Source: Lepidurus packardi (lineage: Eukaryota; Arthropoda; Branchiopoda; Notostraca; Triopsidae). Taken from it: a stretch of 64,000 bases of DNA. The position numbers were made by a program, and so were the translations under genes. The stretch is from NCBI GenBank assembly GCA_023053545.1, contig JAKZAN010000005.1, positions 5,084,001 through 5,148,000 on the forward strand. The letters run 5' to 3'. The first letter of the stretch is position 1, and each line of letters begins with the position of its first letter. Shown here in pieces: positions 35,801-48,100 of the stretch. The notes under the pieces are model-generated. The model did not search any database and was not told the origin of the DNA. It saw nothing but the letters and a program-made list of their open reading frames with translations.

Positions 35801-38800
35801 TATTCCTTAGCAGCTCCAGGGTAAAATACCCCAGGTGAGTATATTTACGGCAAAAGAAATGCATGGTATGCGAAACTTTTTAGAAGTGATTCCATTCGTT
35901 AAAAAGTATTAAAATTATGGTTCTTTTGAATATTTGAACTTTTGAGTTTCGGGACTTGGGTTTTCCAGGAACCGTATTTCGAAATTTAGCTGATTTAGCG
36001 CGATGCCCCGGGCAAGGTTAATCCCGTCCTCTTCGCACCGCACCACGCGTGAAAAAGAGAAGAGGAAAGAAAGACAATCGTTCTACAAGTCCTAGTATCG
36101 CCATGTTTATACTCAAAAGTACGGCCATTACGCAGCCGTTCCGGATGTAGCGGCCCTTTTTCAATCCGTTTAACATTCTTTGAACTAGAGCGTTGGAAAG
36201 CTTGTTCTCTCGTGCATCTCTAAGAGGAAAAGCGAAGAGCCAAAGGGAGCCCGTAAACATTTATACCTCGATCACTCCCCAAAATTGAGTTAGGGTGTCT
36301 CGCCAAATGTCTTCTTCTCGGGTGAAGTTTTACAACTGTTGGGGCAAAGTTAAAGCCTCCCAAGAAAACAAAAATCTATCGAACCTGACTTGCAAGCCTT
36401 TTTGAAAAGAAACGTTCAATTCTCTGGAACTAGAAGTAGTTATCCTTCTAATTTATATGGGGTATACGCAGGATGTCAGGCGCAGAGGACCGCGAGGAAC
36501 AAGCAAGAGCGGAGATCCGAATCGATACAGGTTGGTTGCACACCAGTATACCATACTACTGCCAGTTCCCTACATGCGAAAAGGACCTTCGAGGCACCTC
36601 TGCTTTAGATGAGGGAAGAAGATATTTCTGGGAGATATGACCTTTCTGAGCCAAGAGGTCTGCAGCCTTTTTTTCTGATGTGCTACGTCTAAGATAACAC
36701 ATTGGATATAGAAAGCTGTTGGCTTCGTTATCTTCTTCCTTTTCATTTTTTACTGAAAGGGCGCCGAAACGTTCGAAAGCATCCAAATTTCAATGCAGCT
36801 CTTCTGGAGGATAATCTACATCCTAGCTCATGGTAATGAGACGTTCACCCAGGTTTATATAACCAAGGCAAAGTTTGAGAGACTGGAAAATAAATAAGAG
36901 ACACGCCTCAGAGGAGCGAAAGGCTCAGCTTCTGACATTTGCCTAACACAAATTTAAGCCCTCCCAACGAGTTACAACCTGCTCTTTGTTCTTCCTTAGA
37001 ACATAAAAGTAAATACTAAATAGATATAGACTACAATGCAGGGCTCCCATGTCATTTTGCCTGAGTAGACAGCATGAGAAAGAAAGTTGTGGAGCTATAA
37101 TTGGCCGAATAAAAGTCCTAATAACCCCAAAGATTTTCCCTCGAAATTTAGGACAGTATATGACGGAAGAAACTTATCGATGCCAAAAGCGTATCCGACA
37201 ATTACTTCTTTCCCTGGATTAACTTGTATACACTAAGACCGCCGGGAAAGTCTTAAAAAACATCCCAAAGCTCGTTATCTTTTACTTGTTAATACGGTTT
37301 TTGTGCTTGATTTTTCGGGGAGACTTACAATAAAAACTTTGGAATAACAAAAACAGAAAAAAACTCCAAAGTTGTAAGCTAACTATGTGAAAGTTTCTGA
37401 CTTTTTTAGTCACAGTTTTTTGCTATAGGAAGACTTTATAAAAAGCAATCCAAAACTATAGAAGTTAATTTGATACCTAGACAAGTTCCGCCAAGTAAGT
37501 CTTTAAGTTTGTAAAGAAAATGAGTAAGACCTTTCAGCAAAATTTTGCAGCAAGTCAGTCACGGCCATAATGTCTATCTTTAATGTCTAATAATGAAGTT
37601 TAATTGTAGCAAATAGTAAAGAAATTCGATCATTCAGTTTCTGTAAGAGTTTTCATACAGATTGTGTATGTGTGTGATAAACTGTACAAACCAAACGTTG
37701 GAAGCCCATAAATTCATTTAAAACCTAAAGGTATTACTTTGAAGCCAGAAATCGTTACTACGGGCATTAATATGGCCCATTACTCCCTGTTTTTGCCTTT
37801 TATAGGCTCTATTCTCCATTCTCTACTCATGTCAGGAATCCTTCATTGTACTTCAGGTGCACCAAAACTTAGCATGTTCTAACAATCATGGCGCTGATAT
37901 TCTCAATACTGTGGTTCTAAACCTCACAAGGTTAAAAGGCGACTATAAACCTCAGGTCACTTTAGAAACTCCGGCCGTCGGTTTTATGTGGCATTTCCAT
38001 TAGCTGCACCCACAATTTTTGGATGGGAACAGTGGCGCAGTGGGGTTAGCCCACTATTGTCCGGAATTGCGGTTTAAACCCGACTCCCATTAACAGCTGT
38101 TTCCTTACGCTCACAGACAAACAACGAGCACATGAGCTTGCCAATTTAATGACTATGTCCAACAAAGAAACAACCAAAAGCCAACACTTAAAAAAGCCGT
38201 ATCCGTTTTCAAAAGATATAGAATCCTCAGGAAAATTTCTTATAAAAAAATATGTTCCTTTTCATGGAAGTGTCACATCCGGCGGCCATCTTGGTTTTCT
38301 TCTTATCCTTCCTGCAACCGGTTTAACCGTTGAGTTGAATGCAAAAGACTAAACGATTGTCACGGTTGAGTCTGTTGGTACTTTACAACATTCAATTCTA
38401 CAACTCGAGAGAAGACAAATTGAAGGAAAGTGACGAAACTCAATTATGGATATACAAAAAGCATTGTCTCTGGGCATTGAATGGCTTACACAGACTACTG
38501 GAGACGCTTACGCGCTGCAGGGACTTTGGATTTCTCCTCCCTCCTTGTTTCGTTTAATGGATTCATCTTAATTAGCAAGTTGCATTCGCAATACTATCAC
38601 CCTTTACCGATCCCCTCGCTTCCTCCCTTAAATCTCACTTAGTCCTGTCTCAAAGCTTTCCTTGGGATGTATACACGAGCATTCCTACCAAGTAAACGCA
38701 TCGTAAAACCGCTCTACTTTTGTCACTTTCCATCCAAGCACCTGACTCTCCTGGAGCACAGCAGGGAGCAAGGCTTCAAATTACGATAAAAGGAACTTTC

Positions 38801-41800
38801 GGAAGAGACAGTCTTAAAAGTTTGTTTCATGCAGCCCAGAGGATTTCCCTTTTGGCCTTCATTTTTATGAATGTTATCCAAACTGTCATCTATAAAAGAC
38901 ATTTAGAGCTACCCCCCATTAGGCTAGAAGAACATATCGACGCTCAGGAATTGACGTCAAAGTTGATTGCGAAACGGGGACAAGGAACGCAGGGGGAGAG
39001 TTTCAATAACTTGAGAACTTTTGTTGTGGAAAAAGTGAAGCTTTCTAGCATTAAAATCTTCCAGAGAAATGACATAAAATACAACCTTGACATTCGTCAT
39101 TGTCATGAAGTAATTAGACGAATGTTCTTAATTAGTACTGTTTAAGAAAATTATGGAAGTGGAGAATGTATTATATTTTATCCATGTCGTAATCTATTAT
39201 ACAATCCGATCATTCGGACGTGAAATAAGAACATTTATTTCACGAAGCCTATTTAATATCAAAAGTAATTAGTTATATAATGTCATTTTTGAAAATGTTA
39301 AAAACACTTAAACATTTCTTTGAACATTTGAGATGTAAAAGTAGCGTTATTAGAAACTATATTTAAAATCATTTACTCCAGTTAGGATCGCTATGTACAC
39401 TTCCTTCGATGGGACTAAATCTAAGGTAACAATTAATAATGAACTAGCTGATGGGTGGGATGTACATCAATAATTAATTAATACAAAAACTCTTTCCTAA
39501 GCAACCAAATCAATATAATTTGCTTTCATACAATTATTGATAGTTTGTATTTCGAAAGACTTGGGGTATTAAAATCGGATTTGACATCAATCTCAATTCC
39601 GTCATATTTGGGTGTGTGCGGCAATGGATTCAGGTTGCAAACTTTCAATAGAAGGGTCCGATAAGAACGCAACTTGACTTTCGCTATTGATTTCGTTCTC
39701 TTTAGTACCTTTACCCGTACTCATATGCCCCCTCAGAATGAAAAGGAAGAGGGAGAGAAAAAACACACCACTGTTGTACGCTTAGCTGAAAAACAACTGT
39801 TACCACAGCCTAGAGAATCTTCTGCATCGATTATCGAGAATAGTTCTTTTCTCTCTCTCTCTCTCTCTCTCTTTCTGCGCTCGCTTTCTTCGGACTGTCA
39901 CTTGCCTTTTCTACATCCCAGGACCAAAGCGTCCCCTATCACATTTGATAGCGTCACCATCAGGTGGCCTATAAAAGAAGGAGCACCTGCACCTCCTCTC
40001 CCCAATAAAGTAAGGGGGTTACAGGGAACAGCGGAGGACTCAGTTGATGGCCAACGACAAGATCAATAATGCAACCCCCCCTTTGCTCCCTTTTCGGGTA
40101 TTCCAACAAGAAAAAAACTGAGATGAGCACACGGAAATATAATGCACGGTTCCTAGTACTGACCTTAGAGCTCTTTTTTAAGAATCGGAAGAAAAGTAGA
40201 GAAGCACGCAAACGGCCTGATCTTTTCGTGATTGGCTGAAAGAAATCAAACTTTCATAGCTTGTAAATTCGAGTTTTCAAAGTTTCATTAAAAACAAAAA
40301 AGACAGCGATCTCAGTTAATTCACCCAAAAAATAACAAGTCAAGAAAAAATTTTAGAGTAATAACATAAAAATGCGGGGATAGGAAACCGAAAACGAGCC
40401 AAACTGAGAAGCTCTCGTCATCAAGAAGCCTTTTATCGCCGTGTTGCCCCGGTGAGGATCACATTTGACAAAAAGAAAAATGGAGAGGAAAACCGAAAAT
40501 ATACCGTCAAGGAATAAATGATAACGGCTGAAGAAGAAACGCAATTTTCCAGCGGATGCTTCCTGTAATTTAGAGAACGTCCAATGCGAAAAGCGTTTAA
40601 CTTCTCTGATATGACAATCTTATCTTTCATTTTACCTTCTTTTTCCTGATTCAACTATTTTAGAATTCGTGTTTCCCATTCGGAATATTTCTATTATTTA
40701 TGGAGATTTTTTTTAAACTGTATTACTTTTTCTATGTGTGCTAAACTGATAGATCAATCGTGAAATGATCTTCCTGAAACTCTGAAACTCACATTGGTAA
40801 CCGATAGTTTCCGAAGAGTATTCATTACACTGAACTTTATTAACATTTAGAGAAATTTAATCGATAAACAGATATAAATCAATCTTTTGATAACAAAAAG
40901 TCCACTGACTGCTTCAACGTTCTGAAGGGTAAAATTATCGACAAATAGTTAGTTACATATCAGAATTGATAGCTTTATCTATTGGTTATTTTATATTTTT
41001 GTCGATATTGATTGCTGAATCAAAGCTAGATCTGAATTGACTCATTCCATAACTAGTTCCGTTACTGCCATAAATTCACAGGCCCAAACCCCTGATTAAG
41101 GTAGAAAACCAGATTTGGCTATTTCGCCATATAATTTCCTCACTCTACCAATGGTCTTTATGGTGTTATTATGCTGCCTTTATTTCTCCTTAGCGCGCAA
41201 TGACAGGCCTCCAAATGGATGACTGTGGAATCTGTAACTGTGAACATGCTTTGCCATAATTAGTCCATCCCTTAGCGAGAGTAATACCTCGGAATGATAT
41301 TATGTTATAAATTATTCCTCTCAAACATGAACAAAAGCCCTTGAGTGCTAACCTTCTATCACATCCACCAAAAGTACACAATCATTCCGTCAGACACAGC
41401 TATTTTCTCATAAATAAGGAAACCTATTCTGACCTTTGTTAGAAGAAGAAAAAACACATAATTGTCACTCCTCATGTCGTTGTACCCAACATCTAACGCG
41501 ATAAAATTCTGAACTGGACGACTGGTCTTGACAGATGACCCATCGAGAATCGTAACAGGAACCTCTTGTATATGGCAAACACAAGCTATATATTTCATTG
41601 GGACAGGTCCAGAAAAAAACAGAGAAAGCCTAAACTATACACACCCAAAATACCCAAATCGATCTGTCGGTTCATTTTCCCTTTGCCGTCGCACTATATC
41701 GTATATACCTTTGCTTCCCTTAATTCAACGCTAGTCTGTTATTTTCACATGCGATCGTCTGTGGAATATTTCGTCCAGTAAAGACATTGGCGGAAAGAGG

Positions 41801-42767
41801 AAAGACCTGTCTCTTTTTAAAATAAAAAGAAATGACACGGAGGGAATATAATAACACGCCATAGACACGCGAGACAAACATCTTGGTCGACTTTTCGCAA
41901 TTCGGCCTAATCATCTTAACTTTTGTTTTGCTGTCAAAGTGTACCAATGTGGCCTTTTTTAAATGTTTGCGAAATGCGGATTTTTTTCATAGCATCAAGT
42001 CAATTTCGATTGGTATAAATCTTGAGGTAGCTTTCAAACTCACGTCTTTTGAGGAGTTTCTTTGGAGATAAATTTATAGAAATGGAATTCTTAGGTTCAG
42101 AGATATTTCGTCTGTAACTTATTTTCAGGTATACTTTAGATGACATTGTGTTGGAAGCTTTCATAAAATGAACAAGTTATCGAAGAACGTATGCAAATGC
42201 AGCTTATAAGCTATTTATCGTAGACAGTAATATATAATCGTACATTCGATTTTCTAACTGTATGGTATATTTTGTTGCTAATATTCGCCAGAACTTTCGC
42301 TAAAGCAGAATAAAAAGCCCAAACGAACTGGAAGTTTGAATAAAATATAATTGTTCAATATCATGTATGACGTTTTCTTTTTAAAACAATTCATAATCAA
42401 CAGCCAATAAGTGTTCTATGAAATCTCTATTATATTGATTGTCCTTGACATTTTAATAATGCTGACTTATTCACTAAGCTAGTAAGAAATATAGATATTT
42501 TCAAGGTGTGACACAGAATTGGTTTCTTAAACGTCACTGCCAGAAATTAGTTAGCTCTGAGAAAAGTTGTGACAAACTTTGGAACTCAACAACTTCATCA
42601 CTATACATCTAAGACACCTTTTCATAAGTAAATTAAAAAACAGGAAAATAGGTTAAACATCTTGCTGGTTAATACTTACTTTCAGCGTAGAGAACCGAAA
42701 AAACAAAGAAAGGAAGAGCCTGCCAGTAACAAATCATGGCGACCATAACAGAACGCGCAATCAGCAT
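23830..42767 (-). CDS. dpr: Dpr-family (defective proboscis extension response) cell-surface Ig protein
   Basis: Two-Ig-domain neuronal surface protein; Dpr proteins bind DIP partners to specify synaptic wiring in arthropods (family knowledge). Exons in transcript order: 42767-42680, 27136-26952, 26871-26661, 24839-24712, 24194-24026, 23942-23830, giving about 297 residues. Exon 1 encodes a signal peptide (from MVAMICYWQALPFFVFSVLYAE). Ig1 spans exons 2-3 with the Cys in TAYMTCK, the Dpr hallmark VSWVRHRDVHILTVGRYTYT, and DSGLYECQIGTQPT. Ig2 spans exons 4-5 with NITCVVRDSGG and DTGVYTCQPAHAP. The last exon carries EQPAAVQRSTG and a hydrophobic end (FFKPFLIVIVWPILIIREMC), so the protein is membrane- or GPI-anchored. 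All splice phases agree, including across the 15.5 kb intron 1. An ATG at 42746 could be the start instead of 42767; both are in frame. Confidence 0.9.
24840..26660. other. dpr intron 3
   Basis: Large intron on the minus strand between the two Ig domains. It holds a small tandem duplication at 26229-26325, described separately. No nested gene recognised. Confidence 0.6.
26229..26326. repeat. 48-base tandem duplication in dpr intron
   Basis: CACGACCGTGGAACTGTTGA begins at 26229 and again at 26277. A third partial copy (AACTGTTAAATAAAGTGTCC) starts near 26306, matching AACTGTTGAATAAAGTTTCC of the first. It is a recent local repeat of no obvious function. Confidence 0.75.
27784..27834. repeat. 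Inverted repeat, 11-base arms
   Basis: ACACTAATCAA near 27784 pairs perfectly with TTGATTAGTGT near 27820. It could form a small cruciform or hairpin; no further signal. Confidence 0.5.
31699..31722 (+). repeat. G-run tract with G-quadruplex potential
   Basis: Runs of four, eight and eight or more G separated by single T, in a purine-rich context (GGAAAGGGGGTGGGG and on). It can supply four G3+ runs, so a G-quadruplex is feasible on the plus strand. Confidence 0.6.
31890..32185. repeat. Four-copy diverged repeat, about 82-91 base period
   Basis: A core like AGCCGGAGTAACGCTACGA occurs at 31897 (diverged), 31988, 32070 and 32151, with CCGG starts 91, 82 and 81 bases apart. The patch is much more GC-rich than the surrounding intron. 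This may be an old tandem repeat or a mobile element fragment. Confidence 0.6.
35712..35747. repeat. Perfect 13-base inverted repeat
   Basis: ACAATTTATATTA and TAATATAAATTGT flank a 10-base loop. Fully complementary arms are unusual for chance but the sequence is AT-rich. It may be a hairpin or the relic of a mobile element end. Confidence 0.6.
38029..38110 (+). mobile_element. tRNA-derived SINE-like remnant
   Basis: The segment has a Pol III A box (TGGCGCAGTGG) and a B-box-like GGTTTAAACCC in tRNA spacing, with outer ends TGGGAAC and GACTCCCA that can pair. The pattern resembles the tRNA heads of SINEs. A 3' body cannot be delimited with certainty. No anticodon stem good enough for a functional tRNA is visible. 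Confidence 0.55.
38867..39145 (+). CDS. Doubtful orphan frame inside dpr intron 1
   Basis: An open frame of 141 codons from 38720, or 92 codons from the first ATG at 38867, antisense to dpr. It begins MNVIQTVIYKRHLELPPIRL and is basic overall. I recognise no domain. It is the longest plus-strand frame in the intron, but long introns give such frames by chance, and there are no neighbouring splice or expression signals to support it. Confidence 0.15.
   Translation: MNVIQTVIYKRHLELPPIRLEEHIDAQELTSKLIAKRGQGTQGESFNNLRTFVVEKVKLSSIKIFQRNDIKYNLDIRHCHEVIRRMFLISTV
39850..39873. repeat. (CT)n microsatellite
   Basis: About 12 uninterrupted CT dinucleotides within dpr intron 1. Likely length-variable; it also creates a Ser/Leu-rich false frame in the surrounding sequence. 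Confidence 0.85.
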
Positions 42768-45121
42768 AACGACACTTTAATTGCAGTCATGATTGAGAAA
42801 CATCAGTAATCAACCATCGGAAGTAACACTATGTCCAAGGTATGAAGTCCTTTGCGAGGTTAATCTTTTTAGTATTCAACGTTCCTTGCTAAACTTCCTG
42901 TGGAAGATCTCACGCTAACCGCTTCTTTAAATCCTTCAACACAATTATCGTTCCACCAACTTCTGCTCCGGGCATTCCTCCAACATATACCTCTTTCCAA
43001 ATTGCTAGGTTAAGCCCAATATTTAGGGTCCATTATTAAAATTTTAGGCTGAAAAGCCTTTGGGGACGGCTCTCGACAATAATGAAACACGCACAAAATC
43101 ACCTCACATCGATTTTCTAATTATAAGGAACTCATGTTGGGGATGAACTTTAGTCAGGCCTTTGAAGGAGTAAAATGGAGGACGAACTCCGGCCAAAGAT
43201 AGAACCACGTGCTACGGCGTTGTTCATCGGACTGACTCGAGCTGACGGACTCACAATGGCGATACGCTTGTTTCTTCTGCTTCGCCCACCGAATGGCAGG
43301 TTGTCCTTTGAAATATACAGTATTGCTCAGTCTACGAAGCATAATTTTGACCTGAAATGGAGAAGGCCAACACCGAATCGCATCGCTGAAACTTCGTCTG
43401 TTTGGACTTTTACGTAATTCAACCGCTACAAAGTTTAGGGGAAGTAGCTAGAGGCGTAGATTTACGAATATAGCCCCTGGCAATTTACTCTATCCCTTTC
43501 AGGGTTTATATATATTGAACATGCTAAAAGACACTTCGTACAAAGGAGAGAAACTGGGGGAAAAGTGCTATTATATAAAAATGGCTAAGTGCTGGAAAGC
43601 TTGTGCCTATTGAAAAAAAAAACAAGGACCATCCAACGAATATAAGCTAGTGCTCATTAGCGCCTTTTGATAGCTTATTTTTTAAAGTAGAAGAGGTTAT
43701 AAATTCGCTCTCTAATTTATTGTTGCTTACAAACCTATGAAAGTGTAATGAAAATGTCGAGGTTCGCGACTGTTACTCCAAGAATGTAGTAAAACTATTT
43801 CGCTTTGAATATTTTTCTGAATTTTGGATTGGAGAAAAGTGGAAATATTATTTCTGACCTTTTCATTAGTTCCAGCGAGGATGCACGAGACTTACAGTGT
43901 AGCTTCCGCCGAGCCACCTGGTAAGCGGCAGCTAAACCTTTGAACTGGCTGACAAATTACTGAGGGATTTGACATTCTGGGAAGGGTTGGTGACAGAGTG
44001 GCGTAAACACCTTACAAAGACGCAGAAATCTACAAATACTAATCTCATTATGTAAGTGGAATATTTTTCACCAAAGAAAATATCTGCTGTACTTACGACA
44101 AGCGTCAGAGCGAGCCGAGCTCGTACGTTTCCAGCGTTTTTGGTTTTAAATCATGAATGAAAATGACAAAGAATTTTTGTTTAACAGATGGCGTCTTCGC
44201 AGAAGTCGAAATTGCTTTTTTTATTTACTCCCCCCTTTTCAGTTTTCTTCTATTATTAAATCGTCCTGTTTTCAAACAAGAGGCTACATGACGCCTATTC
44301 GGAGGAAATTTCTCCCAGCACGTTGTGCCACGACCTGGTAAAGAAAGTGAATATTGTAGCGATTCGCGAGTCTACCAGAGAAGGAGGCCGGGTTGCGGCG
44401 GTAGGAGAGAAAGAGAGTCGTGGAGCTTGAAGGAGAGAGAACGGAAGTGAGCTGTGAGGGCGTGACCAAGGTACGAAGTGTAAGTGAGCGCGGGAGATTT
44501 GTGTTAGAAAGCGAGTGCTGTGGAGTGTAAAGAGTCGGACAACTACACGTGATATAGTTAAAAAATTAATAAAAGCATACATTATTTAATCCCAGGAACT
44601 GAATCCGAACCCCACGCAAAAATATGAAGCTTAGAATTTGCATGAATATTAGGATATGGTGCGTTTCTTGATGCCTTTTCGGATGACATCCACAAGTTGT
44701 CTGCTTCGGGCATTTAGGTGTTCTTTTTAATGCCTTTTCGGAGCGAGTCTCCTAACCTAATCTAATAATCCCTGGATAAAAAAAATAACATGCCGTAATT
44801 GGGAACTGTACTAAATATAATAAACGTCAACATGATGTTAACTTGGTGAACATTAATTTAAGTTAAATTCAATATTCATAAGTTGACGTTCCCAGATAGT
44901 AACTGCTCTCGTCATGCCCACAGCACGCCACAGAACGGTTAGCGGTCACATGGGTAAGCTTTTGGCAGGTTCGATCCTCCGAAAAGGCGTCATATAGTAT
45001 CTTCTTATTTTCAAGAGAAGAAAACAAGATTGCTTTTTGTCATTTTAAAGCTTTTGAATCGTAATTTAACTAAATAAAGTTGTGATTTAGACATACTTGT
45101 TCTATGCTACATCACCAAAAA
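42768..45121. promoter_or_regulatory. Divergent intergenic region, dpr / XAB2
   Basis: 2,354 bases that should hold the promoters of dpr (minus) and XAB2 (plus). A GAGA-rich purine stretch at about 44375-44455 could bind GAGA-type factors. Short frames at 43154-43417 and 44153-44582 have no recognisable homology. Confidence 0.4.
44670..44995. repeat. Repeated GCCTTTTCGGA motif and tRNA-like element
   Basis: TTGATGCCTTTTCGGATGA near 44671 and TTAATGCCTTTTCGGAGCGA near 44731 are direct copies, and TCCGAAAAGGCGTCAT near 44979 is inverted to them. The stretch before the inverted copy has AACGGTTAGCGGTCACATGG and a perfect B box GGTTCGATCC (about 44968), resembling part of a tRNA or SINE. Probably a decayed SINE cluster. 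Confidence 0.4.
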
Positions 45122-48100
45122 ATGCCGTCGGAACAGCTAAGTTTTCCAGCGCTGGATATCATTTTTGTAAGTTGACGGCATTAAAATAACAAGCTTTTCT
45201 TTGCTTTTTGTTTTTCGGTTTCTTGTAAAAGTTCTCAAATTAAATATGGAAGTTGAGTGAATGAAACTTCTAATGGATGCCTGTTTTTATTTTAGAATCC
45301 AGAAGATTTACCCTTTGAAGAAGAAATTTTGAGAAATCCGTATTCGGTCAAGCATTGGCTCCGTTATATTGACCACAAAAGGGAAGGTCCTAAGCACGCC
45401 GTGAATATAATTTTCGAACGAGCTCTCAAAGAACTCCCTGGCAGGTAACCCTTCTGAAAACTCATTGTAGCTTGTAAAACTATTGATTTTGTACAGTTAT
45501 AAGCTCTGGTACAACTATCTTTGCTTCCGGAGACAGCAAATTAAAGGACGCTGCATTACCGATCCCTGTTACGATGACGTTATCAACGTTTTCGAGCGAG
45601 CTCTTGTCTTTATGCACAAGGTACCCTTATTTCTCAGATTGTTTAATAGATTCAAATATTATTTTATTTTGTTTATCTTTTAAGATGCCTCGTATCTGGC
45701 TTGATTACTGTAAGTTTCTTGTGGACCTCCAGAGAATCACGGCGACTCGAAAAGCCTTCGATTGTGCATTACGAGCGTTACCAGTTACCCAACATGTGAG
45801 AATATGGCCACTTTATCTCGATTTTATCCGGATGCATCCGATCCCTGAAACGGCCGTACGAGTCTTTAGGAGATACTTAAAAGTAACTAGATTCACTCAT
45901 TAATCACAAGTTAGAAAGTAAAGTCTACTGCTTTGAAATTTTTAGCTTTTCCCAGACGATGCAGAAGATTTTATTAGTTACCTGCTCTCAGTTAACCGAA
46001 TGGATGAAGCTGCGGTGAGGTTAACGAAATTGGTGAATTCAGAGCACTTTGTGTCCAAAGAAGGGAAATCTAGCCATCAGCTCTGGAATGAGCTTTGCGA
46101 GCTTATATCCCAAAATCCCCACGAAATCAAGTATAACCGAATAAAGAATTTCTAAAAATGACGGATTTTTGAAAACGCTCAAAAATATTTTTGTTTGACA
46201 ACATTTTATCCTCATGCTTTAGGACGTTAAACGTGGATGCGATTATCAGAGGCGGATTACGTCGTTACACCGACCAAATTGGACATTTGTGGTGCTCTCT
46301 GGCTGATTACTACATCCGTAGTGGTCTATTCGAGAAAGTAAGATGAAATTGCCTAAGATAAAGGTTAAGTTGGTCTGAAATTGTAATTAACAAATGTATT
46401 AATGAAAGGCTCGAGACATATATGAAGAAGCAATCCAAACGGTTAGCACGGTGCGTGATTTCACGCAAATCTTTGACGCCTATGCGCAATTCGAGGAACT
46501 GAGTTTGAGCAAACGAATGGAAGAAGTGGCAGCCAGCGGCGGTCCAAACGAAGATGGTTAATTAGCTTTTTTTTGCATTGAATTCTACCATTTGTTTCAT
46601 TATTGTGTCTTATTTAAAGTATGAATTTTTATGCAATTTCAGATGATATCGAAGTAGAGCTCTTTTTAGCACGCTTTGAAGATTTGATGGACAGACGTCC
46701 CTTATTGCTCAACTCGGTTTTGTTGCGACAAAATCCACATAACGTTGCCGAATGGCATAAACGCGTTCAACTGTACGAAGGACAGCCTCACGCGATCATT
46801 GAGACGTATACCGAAGCTGTACAGCGTGTAGAACCTAAACTGGCGTTGGGCAAACCACATACCTTGTGGGTGGGATTTGCGAAATTCTACGAGAACCATA
46901 AGCAGTTGGCTGACGCGAGGTTAATCTTTGAACGAGGGAGTCAGGTTCCTTTTGTTAAAGTAGACGATCTTGCTGCCGTCTGGTGTGAATGGGCCGAAAT
47001 GGAAATCCGCCACGAGTAAGCTAAATTGTTATTTTTAAATATTGACGAGTTGTAGTTTTAGTAGTTTAGAAAATGGCAGTATGAAAAGTTTTTTCGTTGC
47101 AAACACTCGTTGAAGGGTAATAGTCACCAGAAGGCAAAAACCACCTTAAAACTAGAGCAAAAAGTCAAATTTCTAGTGATATGTTTCCTTCCATCACATT
47201 TTCAAATATACCACATGAGTTTCTGTTCTGACAACCAGTATCCAAGGTACCCGAGAGCCCTGTTTCTTGGTTTTAGCTATAGAAACAGAGTATTCATGGT
47301 AGCTAGCGTCATAAGCCACGCTGCTTCAAAATACTTCTGTGACGTTATGACCAGAAGTTTGCAACCATTTAATCGGTGAACGGCTATGCAAATAAATTTG
47401 AAGTAAATCTTTCTTAGAATAATATAGATTTCAAGTATCCTTTAAAATCCGAGCATGCGTTTTTGGTTGGTGTTGCCCTGTAAGACATCAGTTCGTCAAT
47501 GATTGCATTATGAAGTCATTGCATGTAAAGTCATAGCGTGAATCAGAACAGTGCGCATCTCGCCTGATTCGGTTTTGTAGCCTTGTCATTAGCTTTGCTG
47601 GTCTCTGATGGATTACGTGTAGTGCATGTAATTGCACATCTTAACAAAAATTGTGATTAGGAATTATAATGATGCATTGCGACTACTGCAGCGCAGCACC
47701 ACGCCTCCTTCGCATTCCAAAGTATCTTACCACGACGAGTCTGAAACGGTCCAAGCCCGCCTTTTCAAATCTCTCCGTTTATGGTCCCTTTATGCTGATT
47801 TGGAAGAGAGTTTTGGTACCTTCCGCACCTGCAAAGCTGTCTATGATCGAATCGTCGATCTCAAAATTGCTACCCCGCAAATCATTATGAACTACGCGGT
47901 CTTTTTAGAAGAGCAAAATTACTTTGAAGACGCTTTTCAAGCCTACGAAAAAGGCATTTCACTCTTCAAGTGGCCCCATGTCTATGATCTGTGGAATACC
48001 TATTTAACAAAATTCCTGGCGCGGTACGGTGGATCCAAGCTGGAACGCGCACGCGATTTACTAGAACAATGCTTGGAAAATTGTCCACCGGAATTTTGCC

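Larger units (their letters stand above)
27137..42679. other. dpr intron 1 (15.5 kb), mostly non-coding
   Basis: Separates the signal-peptide exon from the Ig exons. Its AT-rich sequence contains a G-run tract, a four-copy CCGG-centred repeat, a tRNA-like SINE remnant, a CT microsatellite and a perfect inverted repeat, each listed separately. Possible enhancers cannot be recognised from one sequence. The longest uninterrupted plus-strand frame is at 38720-39145 and is listed as a doubtful gene. Confidence 0.6.

Noticed and set aside
39674-40069. 131-codon plus-strand frame in dpr intron 1
   Set aside because: Much of it is generated by the CT microsatellite (SLSLSLSL run) and it has no domain or splice context.
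40353-40544. Minus-strand frame starting MRFFFSRYHLFLDG as a dpr signal-peptide exon
   Set aside because: It lacks a donor in the correct phase at the end of the hydrophobic stretch; the exon at 42680-42767 has both the donor GTAAGT and the right phase.
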